A stretch of DNA of 64,000 nucleotides from Corynebacterium aurimucosum ATCC 700975 (GCF_007672725.1 NZ_VDTC01000003.1:175245-239244), one strand, 5' to 3'. Shown: positions 19,762 through 28,963, counted from the first letter of the stretch. Program-made: numbers and translations. Notes: generated by a model not told the origin, from the sequence alone.

Positions 19762-20379
19762 ATGTGGAGCCGGTGGAGCCGCCGCGCGGATTGGGGCGCG
19801 CCCGCACGAAGTACCCCGCTCGAAGAGCTAGGGCTACTCGCCGTAGATATGGAGACCACGAGTCTTGATCCGCGCACAGGAAAGATTGTGTCTATCGGGT
19901 GGGTACCGGTGAACGGCGGTGTTATCGACTTATCTGGCGCCGGCTATACCGTGGTGCGCGGCGCGAAGGTGGCCGAAGATGCACATGTCCACCTGCTGAC
20001 GCAGGAGGTTATTGATGCCGGCGAGGAACGCGAAGTGGCGATGAAGCAGTTGCGAAAGGCCCTGAACGGCCGAGCGCTACTCGCTCACTTCGCGCCTGTG
20101 GAGGTGGGCTTCATAGAAGCGGCTTCCAAAGAGATATTTGGTCAGGTCCCTCGGCTGAGCGTGGTTGATACCTTTGCTATCGAGCGGCGCCACATGGAAC
20201 GCATGGGCACTTATCCGCGCGGCGAGGACCTGCGGCTTCCCCGAGTTCGCGCGAGATACGGTTTGCCACGCTATGGCAATCACAATGCGCTGAGTGATGC
20301 TTTGGCCTGCGCTGAGCTATATCTAGCACTGCGGGGGAGCACGCGGGCGGTGACCTTGGGGGACGTCGCCAAGCGCTAG
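19762..20379 (+). CDS. DEDD-type 3'-5' exonuclease (DnaQ-like)
   Basis: The 205-residue protein has exonuclease motif I as VDMETTSLD (about residues 28-36) and motif III as NHNALSDALACAEL (about 173-186), i.e. DEDDh type. Motif II reads AHFAPVEVGFI, with Glu where the family usually has Asp, so activity may be altered. The gene begins directly at the stop of the cNMP/CBS/DUF294 gene and is coupled to it. This pairing of DUF294 protein and DnaQ-like exonuclease recurs in other bacteria, where its purpose is unclear. Confidence 0.82.
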   Translation: MWSRWSRRADWGAPARSTPLEELGLLAVDMETTSLDPRTGKIVSIGWVPVNGGVIDLSGAGYTVVRGAKVAEDAHVHLLTQEVIDAGEEREVAMKQLRKALNGRALLAHFAPVEVGFIEAASKEIFGQVPRLSVVDTFAIERRHMERMGTYPRGEDLRLPRVRARYGLPRYGNHNALSDALACAELYLALRGSTRAVTLGDVAKR

Positions 20380-20484
20380 GCGGCCGAGCGGGCGTTGTAC
20401 CACAAGTTGGACGCCTGCAGTATCATCGCGTTCTTTGCAAGCTTTACACCTAGCCCCTGAACGCGAGTGAAAAACCCTTGCGAG

Positions 20485-20490
20485 TAGTAT
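20485..20490 (+). promoter_or_regulatory. -10 hexamer of the leaderless odx gene
   Basis: TAGTAT lies seven bases before the ATG at 20498. Its position decides that start over the upstream in-frame ATG at 20489, which would fall inside the promoter. Confidence 0.55.
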
Positions 20491-20497
20491 GGCCGTC

Positions 20498-21307
20498 ATG
20501 CGTTTAGGACGAATTGCTCACACCGAAGGTATTTGTTTCGCCATCATTGATGGCCCCGCCGACGCCCCGCTTGACCAGCTGGTGGCCAAGGAAATCTCCG
20601 GCACCCCGTTTACCCCGCCGGAGCCAACTGGCCGCGAGTGGCCGCTGAGCGAGGTGCGCTTGCTGGCGCCGACCCTGCCCACCAAGGTCGTGGCGCTTGG
20701 CCGCAACTACGCCGACCACGTGGCTGAGGTCTTCAAGGAATCCGCGGAGCACCTCCCGCCGACGATTTTTATTAAGCCCTCCACCGCAGTCATTGGCCCC
20801 GGTGCCCCCATCAAGATCCCGGAGTTCGCCACCAACGTGGAGTTCGAGGGAGAGCTCGCGGTGGTGATCTCAAAGGTCTCGAAGAACATTGATCCGGAGA
20901 AGTGGCGTGATCACGTCGTTGGCTACACCATTTGCAACGATGTCTCTTCGCGCGACCTGCAGTTCCAGGATGGCCAGTGGGCACGTGCGAAGGGCATTGA
21001 CACCTTCTGCCCGCTGGGCCCGTGGATCGAGACGGACCTGGACTGCATCGACCTCGATGACCAGAAGATCAACGCTTACCTGACCCACGATGGCAAGCGC
21101 GAGCAAAAGCAGGATTCCAACACCGACCAGATGATCGTGAAGATGGGCGGCATCATCGCGGAGATCTCGCAGTCGTACACGCTTCTGCCCGGCGATGTCA
21201 TCACCACAGGTTCCCCGGCTGGTACGGCGCCGATGGTGCCGGGCGATACCATCGAAATTGAGATCCCCGGCGTGGGCAGCCTGACCAACCCGATTGAGCG
21301 CGCCTAA
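20498..21307 (+). CDS. odx: Oxaloacetate decarboxylase of the fumarylacetoacetase fold
   Basis: The 269-residue protein has the fumarylacetoacetase-like motifs: VVALGRNYADHVAE, the metal-binding EFEGELAVVI (Glu-x-Glu), NDVSSRDLQ, a lid segment WARAKGIDTFCPLGPW, and LLPGDVITTGSPAGTA near the end. In C. glutamicum the homologue Cg1458 was shown to be a soluble divalent-metal-dependent oxaloacetate decarboxylase, and the gene lies downstream of leuB there as here. The symbol is therefore by orthology; other family members are isomerases or hydrolases. Confidence 0.8.
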   Translation: MRLGRIAHTEGICFAIIDGPADAPLDQLVAKEISGTPFTPPEPTGREWPLSEVRLLAPTLPTKVVALGRNYADHVAEVFKESAEHLPPTIFIKPSTAVIGPGAPIKIPEFATNVEFEGELAVVISKVSKNIDPEKWRDHVVGYTICNDVSSRDLQFQDGQWARAKGIDTFCPLGPWIETDLDCIDLDDQKINAYLTHDGKREQKQDSNTDQMIVKMGGIIAEISQSYTLLPGDVITTGSPAGTAPMVPGDTIEIEIPGVGSLTNPIERA

Positions 21308-21315
21308 AGGCCGCT

Positions 21316-22419
21316 TTAGAGGCCGAGTGCTTTGAGAATGGTGCGCAACTTCGCCGTGGTTTCCTGAAGCTCGGCCGTCGGGTCGGAATCCACGACGATT
21401 CCGCCGCCCGCCCACGCGCGGGCGGAGAGTCCATCGCCGGCTACTTCGGCGCAGCGGATGGCCACCATGTACTCGCCATCGCCGGAGTCATCGCACCAGC
21501 CCACTGCACCGGCGTAGAAGCCGCGGTCGGCTTCGGCGGTTTCGATCAGCGCTTGCGCGGCTTCCGTGGGGGTACCGCAGATAGCGGGGGTGGGGTAGAC
21601 CAGCTCGGCCAGTTCGAGTGCCGTGAAATTCGAATCCTTCAGTGTTCCCGCAATCGGGGTCCCCAGATGCCACATCTCGTTCGTGGAGGTCAGCTGCGGG
21701 GTGGTGGGGGCGTCGAGAGTACTGCACAGCGGCTGCAAGATCCGGCGGATGTGGTCCACGACGAAGGCATGCTCGCGCAGATCCTTGCCTGAGTTTTGGA
21801 GGTCTTGACCGGCCTTGATATCGCGTGCTTTATCGGTCTGGCGGGGCGCCGAGCCAGCTAGGGGGAAGGCCGTAACCGTTGAGCCTTGCTTCTTAATCAA
21901 CACTTCCGGGGAGGAGCCCACGAGCATAGATCCTGGGCGTCCCGCCGGTGACAGGTCGGCGATGAAGCCATCGCGGTGCGAGGATAGATCGATCAACCGC
22001 GCGGCCACGAGAAGCGGATCCACCGGAGCATTGAACTCAATGTCAACGGCGCGAGCAAGAACCACCTTGTCCAGTTTGGAGGCTTCGATCGTAGCGATGG
22101 CGGCCTCAATGCGGCGCAGGTGCTCTTCCGGCTCCGGATCAAAACCGGTCACGCGCGCATTGAGCTTGCCGCTGCGGTAGTAGGCATGGGGCTCAAGAGG
22201 CCCGTCCTCACGAATGATGCTGCGCGGCACGGTGAGCGCAGCTGGATCACCCTTGTGAAAGGGAAGTGCGCCGACGACCATGGGCGCGCTGCCGGCACGT
22301 AGTGCGGACACTGCATCATCGACAGCGCTAAAGGTGGTGGTTGAACCTTGGGTACGCACAGACCCCGTCGCGCGGGACAGGAGGAAGTCGGGGGCGGTAG
22401 AGGGTCTGTTTTCACACAT
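21316..22419 (-). CDS. Isochorismate synthase (MenF/EntC family)
   Basis: The 367-residue chorismate-utilising enzyme converts chorismate to isochorismate for menaquinone or a siderophore. Characteristic segments are KVVLARAVDIEF, MLVGSSPEVL, AFPLAGSAPR, STNEMWHLGTPIAGTL, the general-base region YPTPAICGTPTEAA, and AWAGGGIVVDSDPTAELQET. No men or siderophore genes lie beside it, so the pathway is not settled here; menaquinone is the likelier default. It follows the surface-transport operon on the same strand with a 79-base gap. Confidence 0.88.
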   Translation of the reverse strand: MCENRPSTAPDFLLSRATGSVRTQGSTTTFSAVDDAVSALRAGSAPMVVGALPFHKGDPAALTVPRSIIREDGPLEPHAYYRSGKLNARVTGFDPEPEEHLRRIEAAIATIEASKLDKVVLARAVDIEFNAPVDPLLVAARLIDLSSHRDGFIADLSPAGRPGSMLVGSSPEVLIKKQGSTVTAFPLAGSAPRQTDKARDIKAGQDLQNSGKDLREHAFVVDHIRRILQPLCSTLDAPTTPQLTSTNEMWHLGTPIAGTLKDSNFTALELAELVYPTPAICGTPTEAAQALIETAEADRGFYAGAVGWCDDSGDGEYMVAIRCAEVAGDGLSARAWAGGGIVVDSDPTAELQETTAKLRTILKALGL

Positions 22420-22498
22420 AAGGAATAACTCTAGTTCCTTCCGCTGCTAGCGCCGAAACCAGATCCCTTGCTTTTGTGATATGACCGGTATCGAGGTG

Positions 22499-23848
22499 CT
22501 AGTCGCGATTGCGCGGGCGGAAGAACTGCACGGCAACAAACAGCCCGATACCAAGTAGCAGGGCCAGGGAGCCCATGCCTGCGAGAAAGCCTGCCCAGAA
22601 GCCGACCATCGGGGCTCCATAGCTCATGGCCTGGATGTTTTCGGCGTCAGCATAGTCTTCGTTGGAGTCGGACGCAGAGTGCTGTTGCTGTGCTTCCTGC
22701 TTTGCGCCGCGTTCCCGGTTGGCAGCGGTGTTGCGCGTGGAGCCTTTTTCTCCTGAGGAAGCAGTGCTTTGCGACGCCCCACGGTGTGCCGAATCTCTCT
22801 GTCCTTGCGCTGTGTGGGCTACACCGTTCTGTGCCGAATTCTGGGACTGCGACACTGAGCGCTGGCCATCAGCTGGGCGTTCAGTACTGGGCTCTTTAGA
22901 CGTTGGTGATGTTCCTGGTTGTTCTTTACTGCGCGCACTCGGACGCGTGGAGTGCCGCGAATCCTGAGCCCGACTTGTTTCGGAGGGCTTTCCACCGTTG
23001 AGGAGGGCATCTGCCTCCTTGAGTGTTTTGTCCATAGTCTTATCCAACTGTGCGATGGACTTGGAGGTGTCATTGATGTCCTTGGCCAGTTGCTGCGGCC
23101 GGTTCTTCGGGCTGCCCGAGCCAGCATTGTCGCCTTCGCTGGAGCCCCACTCCAATCCGCAGAGGTCGGAGGCATCGGCGTCGCCGACCAAGAACGGTAC
23201 GTCGATGGAGTGCTCTGAGCCATCGTTGAGCGTGAACGTGAAGGTAGCGGCGTAAGCCCCCGGTTCGGTGAAGATTATCCCGGTGTGGCTGTGGAAGTGA
23301 TCGGGGTAGTCCCAAGTGATATCCGGGTTATCTGAATCAAAGAGCACGGTGGGCGCAGCGCCCAAGGTGTTCTGGAAGCCCACCATGCGTCCGCCTTCCG
23401 GGCCGCTGTGCAGCGTTAAGGACAAGGTGGCATCGGCCGCAGTGTTCTCATCGAGGTAGCTGGTGTTGAACCCCACCCAGGGGATGTTGGGATCTTGGGT
23501 TTGGGGGATCTGCCAACCGCTCGATGGGATATCGCTGCCCGCTGATTCATCGAAAGCGGCGTTGCTACCGACTTCTACGTAGAACTCCCCGGAGGCATAG
23601 TCCTTACCGGATTCATCATCGCGGGCTATAAAAGAAAGGTCCCCAGAGTCACCAACCAGGGCGAGGTCTTGGTGCCCGCGGGTAAAGGCGTGCAGGGAGT
23701 CGGCATCGCAGGAGGCCTCGCTCGCGTGCTCTTCGGCGAGGGCTGGCGGTGCAGCGGCCACCAAGGGCGGGGTACTGAGAGCTAGTGCAGCGACAGCGGT
23801 CAGGGTAAGCGGGCGGAAGCTCATACGTGTCATATGGAAAGAGTTCAT
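22499..23848 (-). CDS. Choice-of-anchor M surface protein, fourth of operon
   Basis: The 449-residue protein has a signal peptide (MNSFHMTRMSFRP then a hydrophobic stretch, cleavage near ALA-EE). One surface repeat domain of about residues 40-250 follows: PSSGWQIPQTQDPNIPWVGFNT, GRMVGFQNTLG and FHSHTGIIFTEPGAYAATF. A long Ser/Gln/Arg-rich linker with coiled-coil potential comes next, then a C-terminal membrane anchor ending RPRNRD. ATG 23848 is supported by GAAGGAGA upstream and overlaps the permease stop by four bases. It lacks LPXTG. It probably displays a binding domain outside the membrane for the coupled transporter. Confidence 0.82.
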   Translation of the reverse strand: MNSFHMTRMSFRPLTLTAVAALALSTPPLVAAAPPALAEEHASEASCDADSLHAFTRGHQDLALVGDSGDLSFIARDDESGKDYASGEFYVEVGSNAAFDESAGSDIPSSGWQIPQTQDPNIPWVGFNTSYLDENTAADATLSLTLHSGPEGGRMVGFQNTLGAAPTVLFDSDNPDITWDYPDHFHSHTGIIFTEPGAYAATFTFTLNDGSEHSIDVPFLVGDADASDLCGLEWGSSEGDNAGSGSPKNRPQQLAKDINDTSKSIAQLDKTMDKTLKEADALLNGGKPSETSRAQDSRHSTRPSARSKEQPGTSPTSKEPSTERPADGQRSVSQSQNSAQNGVAHTAQGQRDSAHRGASQSTASSGEKGSTRNTAANRERGAKQEAQQQHSASDSNEDYADAENIQAMSYGAPMVGFWAGFLAGMGSLALLLGIGLFVAVQFFRPRNRD

Positions 23849-24741
23849 GCGGACAAGGTCTCCTTCGAGGTGTGTGATTGCGAGGTGGATGCCGCGTCGC
23901 GGCGGGAATGCAGTAGAGGGGAGAGTGCCCACGCCACAAGGAAGCAGGCGGTAAGCAGCAGCACGATGGTTGCGCCGGCGGGAAGATCGATGGCCCATGC
24001 GAGGTAGATTCCGAAGAAACTGCCCAGCGAACCGATCACCGCGGAGGCGACCATCATTGACCCCAGCGAGTCACAAAGCAGCCTGGCGGTCGCGGCTGGG
24101 GTGATGAGGAGGGCCAGGACGAGGACGTTGCCGATGGTTCCCACGGAGATAACCACCGCGCCCGTGACGCAAAGGTAAAGCACGATGTCTAGGACAAAGA
24201 CGGGAAGCCCCATGGCACGGGCAGTCTCTTTGTCCAGGCAGGTGGCTGTGAGCTGGGGGCCGAGGAGCAATACTGTGGCCACGATAAGCACCGAGACGGT
24301 GAACGCGGTGTAGAGATCTGCGTGGGAGACGCCCGTCAGCGAGCCGAAAAGAAAGCTGGTGAGCGAAGCCGTGTAACCCTCCACGCGTGAGATGATCACC
24401 ATGCCGAGCGCAAAGGAAGCGGCAAAGAAGATGCCGATGACGGAATCTTCGCGCACAGTTCGCCGCTGGGAGAAGCACGCGATGAGCACGGCCACCGCGC
24501 AACCCGCCACGGCGCCGCCCAGCAGTACTGACCCGTGAAGTGCGAAGGCGATGGCCAGTCCCGGGAACACTGCGTGGGACACTGCATCGCCGATGAAGGC
24601 CATTCCACGCAGCACGACGTAGCACCCCACCACGCCGCACACGATTGCGGCGAGAAGGGAGATCCCTACTGCGCGGGCGAGGAAGTCCAAGTGCGGGTTG
24701 GTGAGGTCTTGGAAGAACTCAACTAGCGAGATGTCGATCAT
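23845..24741 (-). CDS. ABC-3 (ZnuB-like) metal transporter permease
   Basis: The 298-residue protein has eight or nine membrane segments typical of the ABC-3 family that imports zinc or manganese. Examples are FLARAVGISLLAAIVCGVVGCYVVLRG with AFIGDAVSHAVFPG, VGTIGNVLVLALLITPAATA, and a terminal hydrophobic hairpin. It overlaps the ATPase by four bases and the fourth surface protein by four. It matches the permease of the anchored-repeat ABC system (TIGR03770 as I remember it). It works with the ATPase at 24738-25466 and the lipoprotein at 26351-27850. Confidence 0.9.
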   Translation of the reverse strand: MIDISLVEFFQDLTNPHLDFLARAVGISLLAAIVCGVVGCYVVLRGMAFIGDAVSHAVFPGLAIAFALHGSVLLGGAVAGCAVAVLIACFSQRRTVREDSVIGIFFAASFALGMVIISRVEGYTASLTSFLFGSLTGVSHADLYTAFTVSVLIVATVLLLGPQLTATCLDKETARAMGLPVFVLDIVLYLCVTGAVVISVGTIGNVLVLALLITPAATARLLCDSLGSMMVASAVIGSLGSFFGIYLAWAIDLPAGATIVLLLTACFLVAWALSPLLHSRRDAASTSQSHTSKETLSA

Positions 24742-25466
24742 GCCGCCACCCCAATCGCGGAGAGCAGGGGCGAGGAGGCTGAGACCCCGAAGGTGGTGCT
24801 CCAGGGCTGCGGGGTTAAGCGCAAGGTTTCCGCCGGGCCGTCAGCGATGATGCCCCGGTTGAAGAGCACAAGCCGTGAGCAGGAATGCACGGCCTCTGAG
24901 AGGTTGTGCGTGGACATGACAACGCTGGTGCCATCCGTAGTGAGCTTGTCAAAGAGAAGCAAGAGCTCTTCGGTATTGGGGGCGTCGAGTCCGGTGAAAG
25001 GTTCGTCGAGAAGCAGCACCTCTGGTTCGCAGGCTAAGGCGCGGGCGATGAGGACGCGCTGGCGTTGCCCGCCGGAAAGTTGGGCTATAGGACGCCGTGC
25101 GAATTCTTCCAGGTTGGTCAGCTCGATGGCGCGCCGTGCGGCCTCCTTATCGAGGCGCCCTGGGCGCCGGAACCACCCCACTAGTCCAGTGCGCCCACTC
25201 AGCACCGCCTTGGCCACGCTGATGGGGAAGTCCCATTCCACGTCGTGGCGCTGCGGGACATAGCCAAGCGAGGTGGTCACGTCGATGGTCCCGGTAAAGG
25301 GCACGAGGCCTAAGACAGCGCGCATGAGCGTGGTTTTGCCAGCGCCGTTCGGGCCGAGGAGGCCGATAAACTCGCCAGGGTTAACAGAAAAGCTTGCCCC
25401 GTCGATGACGCGGCGGCCGGACAGCGATACGGACAGATCATTTACCGTAATGAAGGGATTAGCCAC
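24738..25466 (-). CDS. ABC transporter ATPase (ZnuC-like)
   Basis: The 242-residue ATPase has Walker A GPNGAGKTT (about residues 36-44), Q-loop YVPQRHDVEWDFP, signature LSGGQRQR, Walker B VLLLDEP and the switch STHNLSEA. The Q-loop region is the form usual in metal-uptake ATPases. GTG 25466 is preferred over the longer frame because MCSSVPSSRSC belongs to the shadow of the preceding gene. The start overlaps the stop of the third surface protein by eight bases, so translation is coupled. Confidence 0.92.
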   Translation of the reverse strand: MANPFITVNDLSVSLSGRRVIDGASFSVNPGEFIGLLGPNGAGKTTLMRAVLGLVPFTGTIDVTTSLGYVPQRHDVEWDFPISVAKAVLSGRTGLVGWFRRPGRLDKEAARRAIELTNLEEFARRPIAQLSGGQRQRVLIARALACEPEVLLLDEPFTGLDAPNTEELLLLFDKLTTDGTSVVMSTHNLSEAVHSCSRLVLFNRGIIADGPAETLRLTPQPWSTTFGVSASSPLLSAIGVAA

Positions 25467-26358
25467 GCCGCCCACCCTTCGCGCGCACGACCGCGATGAT
25501 GGCACCGATGAGCACAAGGACGCCTACGCCCGCGAGCACCAAGATCCACGTCGGCACCGATGCCGACATAGAGCCGGACGTGGCGGAGGACTCGGCATTC
25601 GGGTCCCATTCCACGGCCTGTGCTTGCGCAACGTCGGCGTCATCGCCCACAGCGAAGGTCAAGGTGGCTTCGGCAGCTACCTCTTTTCCGGCGCTTTCTC
25701 CTGCGCCCTCGCCGCTCATGCGGACCCGGATCTGGTGAATGCCGGGCTCGGTGAACACCCAATTGGCGTGGGTATGAGTGCCCAAGTCCACCCAGAAGCC
25801 TTCTGAGTCCCCGGTTGCTGTAGACCACAGCAGCTGAGGTTCTTCGAAGCCGCCGTTTTGCAGGAAGAGGGAGAACTCACCCGGGCCTTGGTGCCCGAGG
25901 AACTCCATTGTCACTCCTCGCTCAACGTTGTCTGCCAATGAGGGAGCTTGGGTATTCCAGCCCAACCACGGAACGTCAGCCTGCTCCGTTTGCGGTACGA
26001 CCCACACCTGCGAGCCAGGTTCTGCGCCAACGAAGGAGAATGCCTTGTCCTCCGGCAGAGTCAACAGGGCGTTGTCACCCACCTGGAAGACCACATCCTC
26101 GGGCTGGCGCCACACGGGTGTTTCAGCCGAATCGTCGCGAGCGAGGAACTCAGCTTGGCCTTCGGAGAGCAGGAGCCCTAGGTCGACGTGCCCGTGATCG
26201 ATGGAGGCATCCGTTCCAGGCGCGGCTACCTCTTCGTTAGAGCTGACCACCTGGGCGAGATCTCCGGCGAAGGCAGCTGCCGGCGCGAATGCCAAGGCCG
26301 CGGCACTAAGCGTTGCCGCAAGCGGCATAGTGACGGTTCGGATGGTGAGTTTAGACAT
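25459..26358 (-). CDS. Choice-of-anchor M surface protein, third of operon
   Basis: The 299-residue protein has a signal peptide (MSKLTIRTVTMPLAATLSAAALAFAP, cleavage near AFA-GD). One complete repeat domain spans about residues 50-245: DHGHVDLGLLL, VFQVGDNALL, VWVVPQTEQADVPWLGWNTQA, GPGEFSLF and GTHTHANWVFTEPGIHQ. A short linker and a C-terminal membrane helix ending in basic KGGRRG complete it. ATG 26358 overlaps the stop of the binding-protein gene by eight bases and has AAAGGA upstream. It is the simplest copy and useful as the reference for domain order. Confidence 0.85.
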   Translation of the reverse strand: MSKLTIRTVTMPLAATLSAAALAFAPAAAFAGDLAQVVSSNEEVAAPGTDASIDHGHVDLGLLLSEGQAEFLARDDSAETPVWRQPEDVVFQVGDNALLTLPEDKAFSFVGAEPGSQVWVVPQTEQADVPWLGWNTQAPSLADNVERGVTMEFLGHQGPGEFSLFLQNGGFEEPQLLWSTATGDSEGFWVDLGTHTHANWVFTEPGIHQIRVRMSGEGAGESAGKEVAAEATLTFAVGDDADVAQAQAVEWDPNAESSATSGSMSASVPTWILVLAGVGVLVLIGAIIAVVRAKGGRRG

Positions 26359-27850
26359 GAGATTCCTTTGTTGTGTTGCTGAGACAGCGGTTGAGTGAGT
26401 GCGCGTTGAAGCGCAAGAGGTCGAGATATGTCGGAACGGCGTCATCAAGCGTGTCGCCGTAAATCGGGCATACAGCCACCCCGAGGGAATCGGCGGCTTC
26501 CCGGATGACATCCGCGCTGGCTTGTTGCGTTGGTTCTACGAATACGGCGGGAAGCTGGAGGTTCTCCAAGGTGCGGCGCAGAGCGATGACATCGCGCGGC
26601 GAGGGCTCGATGGCCGGGTTCGGAGTAACGAAGCCCGCAATATCAATGCCGTAGCCTTGCTCCAAGTAGGCATAACCGTGATGCGGCGTAACCAGGTGGC
26701 GGTTGCGCTCCGGGATGGAGGAGATGAGCCGTCTTACTTCGGCATCGGTTTCCCGCAACTGCGTGATGTAGTCCTGTGCGCGGGCGCGGTAATCCGCGCC
26801 GTGCGAGGGGTCCGCCTGGGCAAGCTGTTCAGCGATGACCTCGGTAAAACTGACAACGTTAGCGGCGTTATGCCACAGGTGCGGGTCCACCTCACCGTGA
26901 ATGTGCTTTCCTAACACCGCCTGCGGCAGGAGATAGGTTTCATCGCCTGGACGGCCTAAGAAACGGTAGGAGGGATCCGGCGGGATCTCCTGCAGCGCGG
27001 AGTTAGGGACGCGCAACACCGTGGTCTTCGGATCAAAACGCTCGCCTTGGTCCTCCAAGTCGAGTTTTCCTGTAGCCATGTCAGCGGTGATATCCACGTG
27101 ACCCGCATCGAGCTCGCGCATCCCCTCAGGTGCGCTTACGCCCACGGCCACTGTGAACTCCTGAGGGGAGCCGTCGTTAGCACCAAAACTCATCCTGTAG
27201 ATACCGGGCCTGCTAAAAGCCCAGGACACGTGCGTGTGGGCGTTGGCTGGCAGCGTCGTGGAATCCTCGCGCGGATCTATCCCATCGGCGGTGTTAAAAA
27301 GGACCTCTGGCGTACCGAATGTAGAGACCACGTAGGCGGCGGCATCGCCCGGGCCTTCTGCGTCGATCAGGCGCAGGTCGACGCTTGAGGTCCCCGGGGG
27401 CGCGTTGCGCACGCGCAACCCCAGCCACACGGCGTCGAGCGCGATGTTCTCCACCAGCGGGACCAGCTTCGCTCCACGCGTGGAGGCCTGATCCGCCACT
27501 TCGGTGACGGGCACATCCGACGACTCCTTCATGGACTTCAGCAGATTCTGTGGCTCGAGAAGAAACCCGTTGGACAGCAGTACGTCTGCGTTTGCGATGT
27601 CCCGCACCGAGCGCAGGCTCGGTTCAAAGGTATGGGGATCCTTTCCCGCGGGGATCAGGGTCGTCACCGTGGCGTCATGTCCGGCCACATGCTTGGCGAC
27701 GTCCCCCAGTATCGGTGTCGTCGCCACCACCTTCACCTTTGCATCGTCTCCGCTGGCAGTGCTCGCGCAGCCACTCAGCGCTGAGGCGCCGAGAGAGATG
27801 GCGGAAAGAATCGCGGTGCACGCCATCCGAGTGCGTACTTTCCGAGGCAT
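26351..27850 (-). CDS. ZnuA-like metal-binding lipoprotein with inserted surface-repeat domain
   Basis: The 499-residue protein has a lipobox ALSGC (Cys28) and a cluster-9 metal-binding fold with likely ligands H73 (DPHTFEP), the HIHGEVDPHLW segment (H316, H318, H324), PHHGYAYLE and YGDTLDD. Between residues about 137 and 312 an extra domain related to the operon's surface repeats is inserted. Its halves are in reversed order: WLG...GPGD...AHTHVSWAFSRPGIY comes before LDAGHVDI...YLLPQ. This matches the anchored-repeat binding-protein family (TIGR03772 as remembered). Zinc or manganese is the likely cargo; the metal cannot be read directly. Confidence 0.88.
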   Translation of the reverse strand: MPRKVRTRMACTAILSAISLGASALSGCASTASGDDAKVKVVATTPILGDVAKHVAGHDATVTTLIPAGKDPHTFEPSLRSVRDIANADVLLSNGFLLEPQNLLKSMKESSDVPVTEVADQASTRGAKLVPLVENIALDAVWLGLRVRNAPPGTSSVDLRLIDAEGPGDAAAYVVSTFGTPEVLFNTADGIDPREDSTTLPANAHTHVSWAFSRPGIYRMSFGANDGSPQEFTVAVGVSAPEGMRELDAGHVDITADMATGKLDLEDQGERFDPKTTVLRVPNSALQEIPPDPSYRFLGRPGDETYLLPQAVLGKHIHGEVDPHLWHNAANVVSFTEVIAEQLAQADPSHGADYRARAQDYITQLRETDAEVRRLISSIPERNRHLVTPHHGYAYLEQGYGIDIAGFVTPNPAIEPSPRDVIALRRTLENLQLPAVFVEPTQQASADVIREAADSLGVAVCPIYGDTLDDAVPTYLDLLRFNAHSLNRCLSNTTKESHV

Positions 27851-28947
27851 CAGTCGCGGCCCTTCAGCAGCGCGAGGCGCGCTAGCGCCAGGCCCAGCAC
27901 AAGCATTCCCAGGCCGAGGATGCCGATGCCCCACGGCAACAGGTTTTGCCCACTGTCGTAGTAGCCGGCCGCAGCCACCGTGTCCACATTCTCCCCGTCC
28001 GCGGTTTCGGCGGATCGGTGAGAAGGCTTGCGCTCCTTCCTTTCCCCGCGAGCTGTGCGGTCTTTACGCTCCTTGTTGTGGGCCTGTTGTTTGGTGTTTT
28101 TGGCACCGGCAGCGGGGGCCGAACCGCGGGCAGCGCCTCCAGGGCTTCCGGCTCCGGTGCTTCCAGCGTGAGAGCGTGAGCCGGAGTTGGAGGAAGCAGG
28201 TTGCTCAGGGGAGGCGGCGCCTTGCGCTGCCTCGTGGTCATCGTCGGCACCGTCAGTGCCATCATCGACGCTGGATTCCTCGTCCCCGGAATCCTGGGGA
28301 GCGGCTTCGCCGTCGCCGACGTCCCAGGTATAGGTGACCTGATTACTCGTGTCGCCGTTGGATTCAGCCTGAACAGTCATGGTGTACGTACCCGGTTCGC
28401 TAAACGCCCAATTGACGTGTCGGTGCGCCGGGTAAGCCTGATTGATGACGTCACCGGATACCAAGTCGAGCTCGCCGGCGTTCGTGACCGGTTGAATATC
28501 GCCAAAGCCTGCGGTTTCGAAGATGAAGATGTCACCGGGCCCGGTGACCTCAACAAATTCGAAGTTTACGTCCTTATATCCAGCAGATTGGGCCGCTTGC
28601 GTATCCCAACCCGGCCACAGGAGTGAGCTGTCCTGGGTCTGGGGGAGGTAGTACGTCGGTGTGCCGATGCCATCGATGCGCTCGGTCGCCTCGCTCCATG
28701 CCTCCTCAGCCACCTTGAGGGTGACATCGTTACCGGGCCTGATGACGCCACTACCAGTGACGTCTTCCTTCATCGACAACGTCAGCTGACCACCCGGCGC
28801 GGAGACATAGAAGGCATCCACGTGCCCAGAATCTATAAGCTCGTCTTCGGCGCGGGCAGTCGCTGGAAGGCCAAGGACGGACACGAGAAGTGCCACGGCG
28901 ATGGCGCACACGGCGGCATTGAATGTTTTCAGCGGTGCGGAATGCAA
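27850..28947 (-). CDS. Choice-of-anchor M surface protein, second of operon
   Basis: The 365-residue protein from TTG 28947 has a signal peptide (LHSAPLKTFNAAVCAIAVALL, cleavage near ARA-ED) and one repeat domain with IDSGHVDAFYV, TYYLPQTQDSSLLWPGWDTQ, GPGDIFIFE and AHRHVNWAFSEPGTY. A long acidic then basic linker (about residues 215-320, Ser/Gly/Lys/Arg-rich) and a membrane helix before LLKGRD follow. AGAAAGGAC lies 11 bases upstream of the TTG. Its stop overlaps the binding-protein ATG by one base (TGATG). Confidence 0.82.
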   Translation of the reverse strand: MHSAPLKTFNAAVCAIAVALLVSVLGLPATARAEDELIDSGHVDAFYVSAPGGQLTLSMKEDVTGSGVIRPGNDVTLKVAEEAWSEATERIDGIGTPTYYLPQTQDSSLLWPGWDTQAAQSAGYKDVNFEFVEVTGPGDIFIFETAGFGDIQPVTNAGELDLVSGDVINQAYPAHRHVNWAFSEPGTYTMTVQAESNGDTSNQVTYTWDVGDGEAAPQDSGDEESSVDDGTDGADDDHEAAQGAASPEQPASSNSGSRSHAGSTGAGSPGGAARGSAPAAGAKNTKQQAHNKERKDRTARGERKERKPSHRSAETADGENVDTVAAAGYYDSGQNLLPWGIGILGLGMLVLGLALARLALLKGRD

Positions 28948-28963
28948 TCGAAGTGTGTCCTTT

